A DNA stretch of 62,916 nucleotides, taken from positions 1 to 62,916 of the forward strand of contig NZ_CALUYL010000019.1 in the NCBI RefSeq assembly GCF_944324995.1, read 5' to 3'. The DNA is from an uncultured Mailhella sp. (GTDB lineage: Bacteria; Desulfobacterota; Desulfovibrionia; Desulfovibrionales; Desulfovibrionaceae). The translations under genes were made by a program, and so were the position numbers. Under the pieces are notes generated by a model. It had not been told where the DNA came from. It searched no databases and worked only from the letters and a program-made list of their open reading frames with translations. Below are positions 61,123 to 62,916 of this stretch, piece by piece (positions within the stretch are counted from its first letter, which is position 1; every line of letters starts with the position of its first letter).

Positions 61123-62781
61123 ATGAAAAAATGTATCAGCACAAGCTGTTATCGACTGTTTGTTTGCTCAATCCTATATTGTGATTTATTTCTTTATACG
61201 ACGGTTCAACCACAGATTCTCATGCTGAACGACAAAATTATCAAAAAAAATTTTGTTTTCTCTGCGCGGACTGCCGTATTCTCCCCATTAAATCAGTGTG
61301 GAATTTCTTTTCTCCCCAAAACGACACAAAAATATTCGTCTTTTCTCCCGGGCGTTCACAAGCCCGAGCACTGAAGGCCTGCTCCCGGAAGTCTTGCAGC
61401 CGTCGAGCAATGAGGCCGTGCTCCCTATTTCCGTGCCGACATTCCCGGAGTCAGGATGTTGCAGCTACCAGCTTTGCAGCAAAAAATATTTCGGCGGGCG
61501 CTCGCGCCTTGGTACGGGCCGTCGGCATCCAAGAAACGGCAATCAGGAACAAAAATCTGGTATTGCAGGAAAGCTCTAAAATATGTTTCTCCGCCTCCGG
61601 CGGCCTGGCCCAGCAGTCCAGCCGCTTGCGCTGTGAAAGAGAGGCAAACGCCTGTTCTTACTTTCAGGGAGTCGCCTCCAATCGCCACGGGAACAACCCG
61701 CAACGAAGGGGCTTCCATTTCAGAGAAAAACACTCTCTGAACCGACGACAACGCCGCACAGCTGTTTGTCATCCGTCTTGCTGTGAGACTTTCCGAAAGA
61801 AAAATCTTTTCCCGGCCTCTGAGGCGTTTTCTTTGCCAGGGAAAGGAGTAGGGATGCTCCAGATTCAAAACAGTCGCCACACGGCTTCTGAACGCCTGAA
61901 CCGGAGAGATCTGAACGGGGGGCATGTCGCCTGCACACCGTTCTTCCGGGAAGGGGCAATAATGCGTCAGACTTCAAGGAGCCGGGGGCAAAAAAGCGCA
62001 TGACCTTTTCCATCCAGAGCCCGCGTCGTCCCCGGCTCCCTGCGTTCAACAAGTTTTGCCGAAGCGTCCGCTCCTCCGAACTTCTTCTCACTTTATCCGC
62101 ACAGCCTGCGGGGCGCTTCTGACAAACTTTTGGCACCGGCCCTGCTCTTCCGCAGTCCGCAATGCCTCAACGTGATGAGCTTTTGCAAAATCATGTCTAA
62201 GAAAGGCATTGGCCAACGCCTCAACAAAAAAATCAAAGAGAGCATCCCCCTAAACAGCGAGCCCTTCCTCGCCTGCCGATCCTCAACGTCAGGCGGCGGC
62301 ACTTCATCGCCGACGCTCCACTGCAACGGGGAAAAGAGAAAAAATATTTTTCGCCGAAGAAACAACAAACTGCAAAGCGTCAGGACTGCGCCTGCACGGC
62401 AATGCTGTTCTGACCGTCAAAGGCCTCAGCCGAACTCTGAAATCTTCGTCCGGCCGACTCCGCCGCTGCAATGTTTTTCTTTTGAAGGCCCTTCCGCCTG
62501 AAAAAAATGCAGCCCAGCTAGGCCGAGCAAGGCGCGAGCGGCAACAGGCATCTTTCCAAACAGGAAAGCCCGATGTCGCGGATGTCGTGGGAGGCCCCTC
62601 GATTTTTCTCTACAAACTTTCTCCCGCTGCCTGCCGCCGCGATAATTTTCCTTTTCAGTCGCTTCCCCTGTCGCGGGGCTCCTCGATCAGCCTCTGAAAC
62701 ATTTCTCCCGTCAGGCCCACCGCTGCGGAAATTTTCTTCGCTGCTCTCTTCCGCCGCCTGACCGTCCGAAGAAATTAAAAC
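61123..62781. other. About 1.7 kb without a convincing gene
   Basis: Several short open frames exist on both strands, the longest about 130-235 codons, but none has a good ribosome site with a protein that I can relate to any family, and the third-base G/C bias seen in every true gene here is weak. A 13-base sequence CAAGGCGCGAGCG at 62528 returns in inverted form at 61499. It may be non-coding spacer beside the rRNA operon, decayed gene remnants, or hold small RNAs. Confidence 0.45.
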
Positions 62782-62819
62782 AAAAAAAGGAAGGAACCCC
62801 GAAGCGGCGATTCCTTCCC
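62782..62819 (-). terminator. Second terminator downstream of the rRNA operon
   Basis: GGAAGGAA...TTCCTTCC followed by seven T on the minus strand. Confidence 0.85.
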
Positions 62820-62856
62820 TCTACATGCCTTCTGCAAGTGCAGGTCTTTAAACGAC

Positions 62857-62882
62857 GAAAGGCTCCTCTTCAGGAGCCTTTC
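62857..62882 (-). terminator. First terminator of the rRNA operon
   Basis: AAAGGCTCCT, loop, AGGAGCCTTT right after the 5S rRNA end. Confidence 0.85.
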
Positions 62883-62888
62883 TAAAGA

Positions 62889-62916
62889 TAACCTTGGCAT
62901 CGGCCTACTTTCCCAC
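62889..62916 (-). rRNA. rrf: 5S ribosomal RNA, 3' end
   Basis: The minus strand begins GTGGGAAAGTAGGCCGATGCC and ends about AAGGT, the usual 3' quarter of bacterial 5S rRNA (compare GAGAGTAGG...GCCAGGC in E. coli). The rest lies beyond the right edge. Two terminators follow. Confidence 0.85.

Noticed and set aside
1-62916. CRISPR array, insertion sequence or prophage
   Set aside because: No regularly spaced repeats, transposase, integrase or phage structural genes were seen in any frame.

Overview
The window reads as chromosomal DNA of a GC-rich, Gram-negative, anaerobic sulfite- or sulfate-respiring deltaproteobacterium, most likely in the Desulfovibrionaceae (Bilophila, Desulfovibrio or Mailhella type). 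The grounds are a glycyl-radical isethionate sulfite-lyase (IslA) whose active-site spacing fits the Bilophila enzyme, a TRAP isethionate-type transporter, a siroheme-decarboxylase (Ahb) gene next to hemL, a lactate permease, a CstA of the short type, selB with a tRNA-Sec(UCA), and lpxK (lipid A, hence an outer membrane). I see no insertion sequence, prophage or CRISPR array.

Layout. 1-6.8 kb: start of ffh (minus), selB, a DEDDh exonuclease, a zinc-ribbon/Yip1 membrane protein, and an ArsR-methyltransferase fusion in operon with ahcY. 6.8-15.8 kb: a pyridoxal kinase (minus), the rpmH-rnpA-yidD-yidC-jag translation/membrane-insertion operon, psd-pssA for phosphatidylethanolamine, a Tat-exported B3-type metallo-beta-lactamase-fold protein and a membrane protein of unknown function (minus). 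16-24 kb: cstA, then a minus-strand group of a GNAT, a radical SAM/SPASM protein and an 885-residue acyltransferase-TraB-acyltransferase fusion, then polyphosphate:AMP phosphotransferase. 24-30.3 kb: an M20 hydrolase and AbgT transporter pair, a phosphoribosyltransferase, a PLP aminotransferase and a queuosine-precursor transporter with a possible preQ1-like leader.

30.7-46.4 kb is the accessory heart of the window, a sulfonate (isethionate) island: a GlcG/HbpS-like protein, a sigma-54 enhancer-binding activator, the dctPQM TRAP transporter, a minus-strand operon (DUF4125 - universal stress protein - degenerate amidohydrolase), and a plus-strand operon (islA - islB - YihU-like beta-hydroxyacid dehydrogenase - TauE/SafE exporter - MBL-fold protein). 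I find three sigma-54 -24/-12 promoters, one in front of each transport or catabolic operon, and near them copies of the dyad GTGCA-N4-TGCAC. I infer one regulon: isethionate enters by DctPQM, IslB installs the glycyl radical on IslA, and IslA splits isethionate to sulfite and acetaldehyde. The DUF4125/Usp/amidohydrolase operon appears to be co-regulated but its job is unknown.

46.6-60.9 kb returns to housekeeping: an O-acetyltransferase, tRNA-Sec, a BI-1 membrane protein, a TIGR04076-like protein, lpxK, RNase R with a very long charged tail, rpoZ-dnaJ, an FmdE-like protein, a D,D-carboxypeptidase, ahb-hemL (minus) and lactate permease (minus). 60.9-62.9 kb holds about 2 kb without a convincing gene, ending in the 3' end of a 5S rRNA and two terminators of an rRNA operon on the minus strand. 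All calls come from reading the sequence; no database search was run, and family residue numbers quoted for comparison are from memory.
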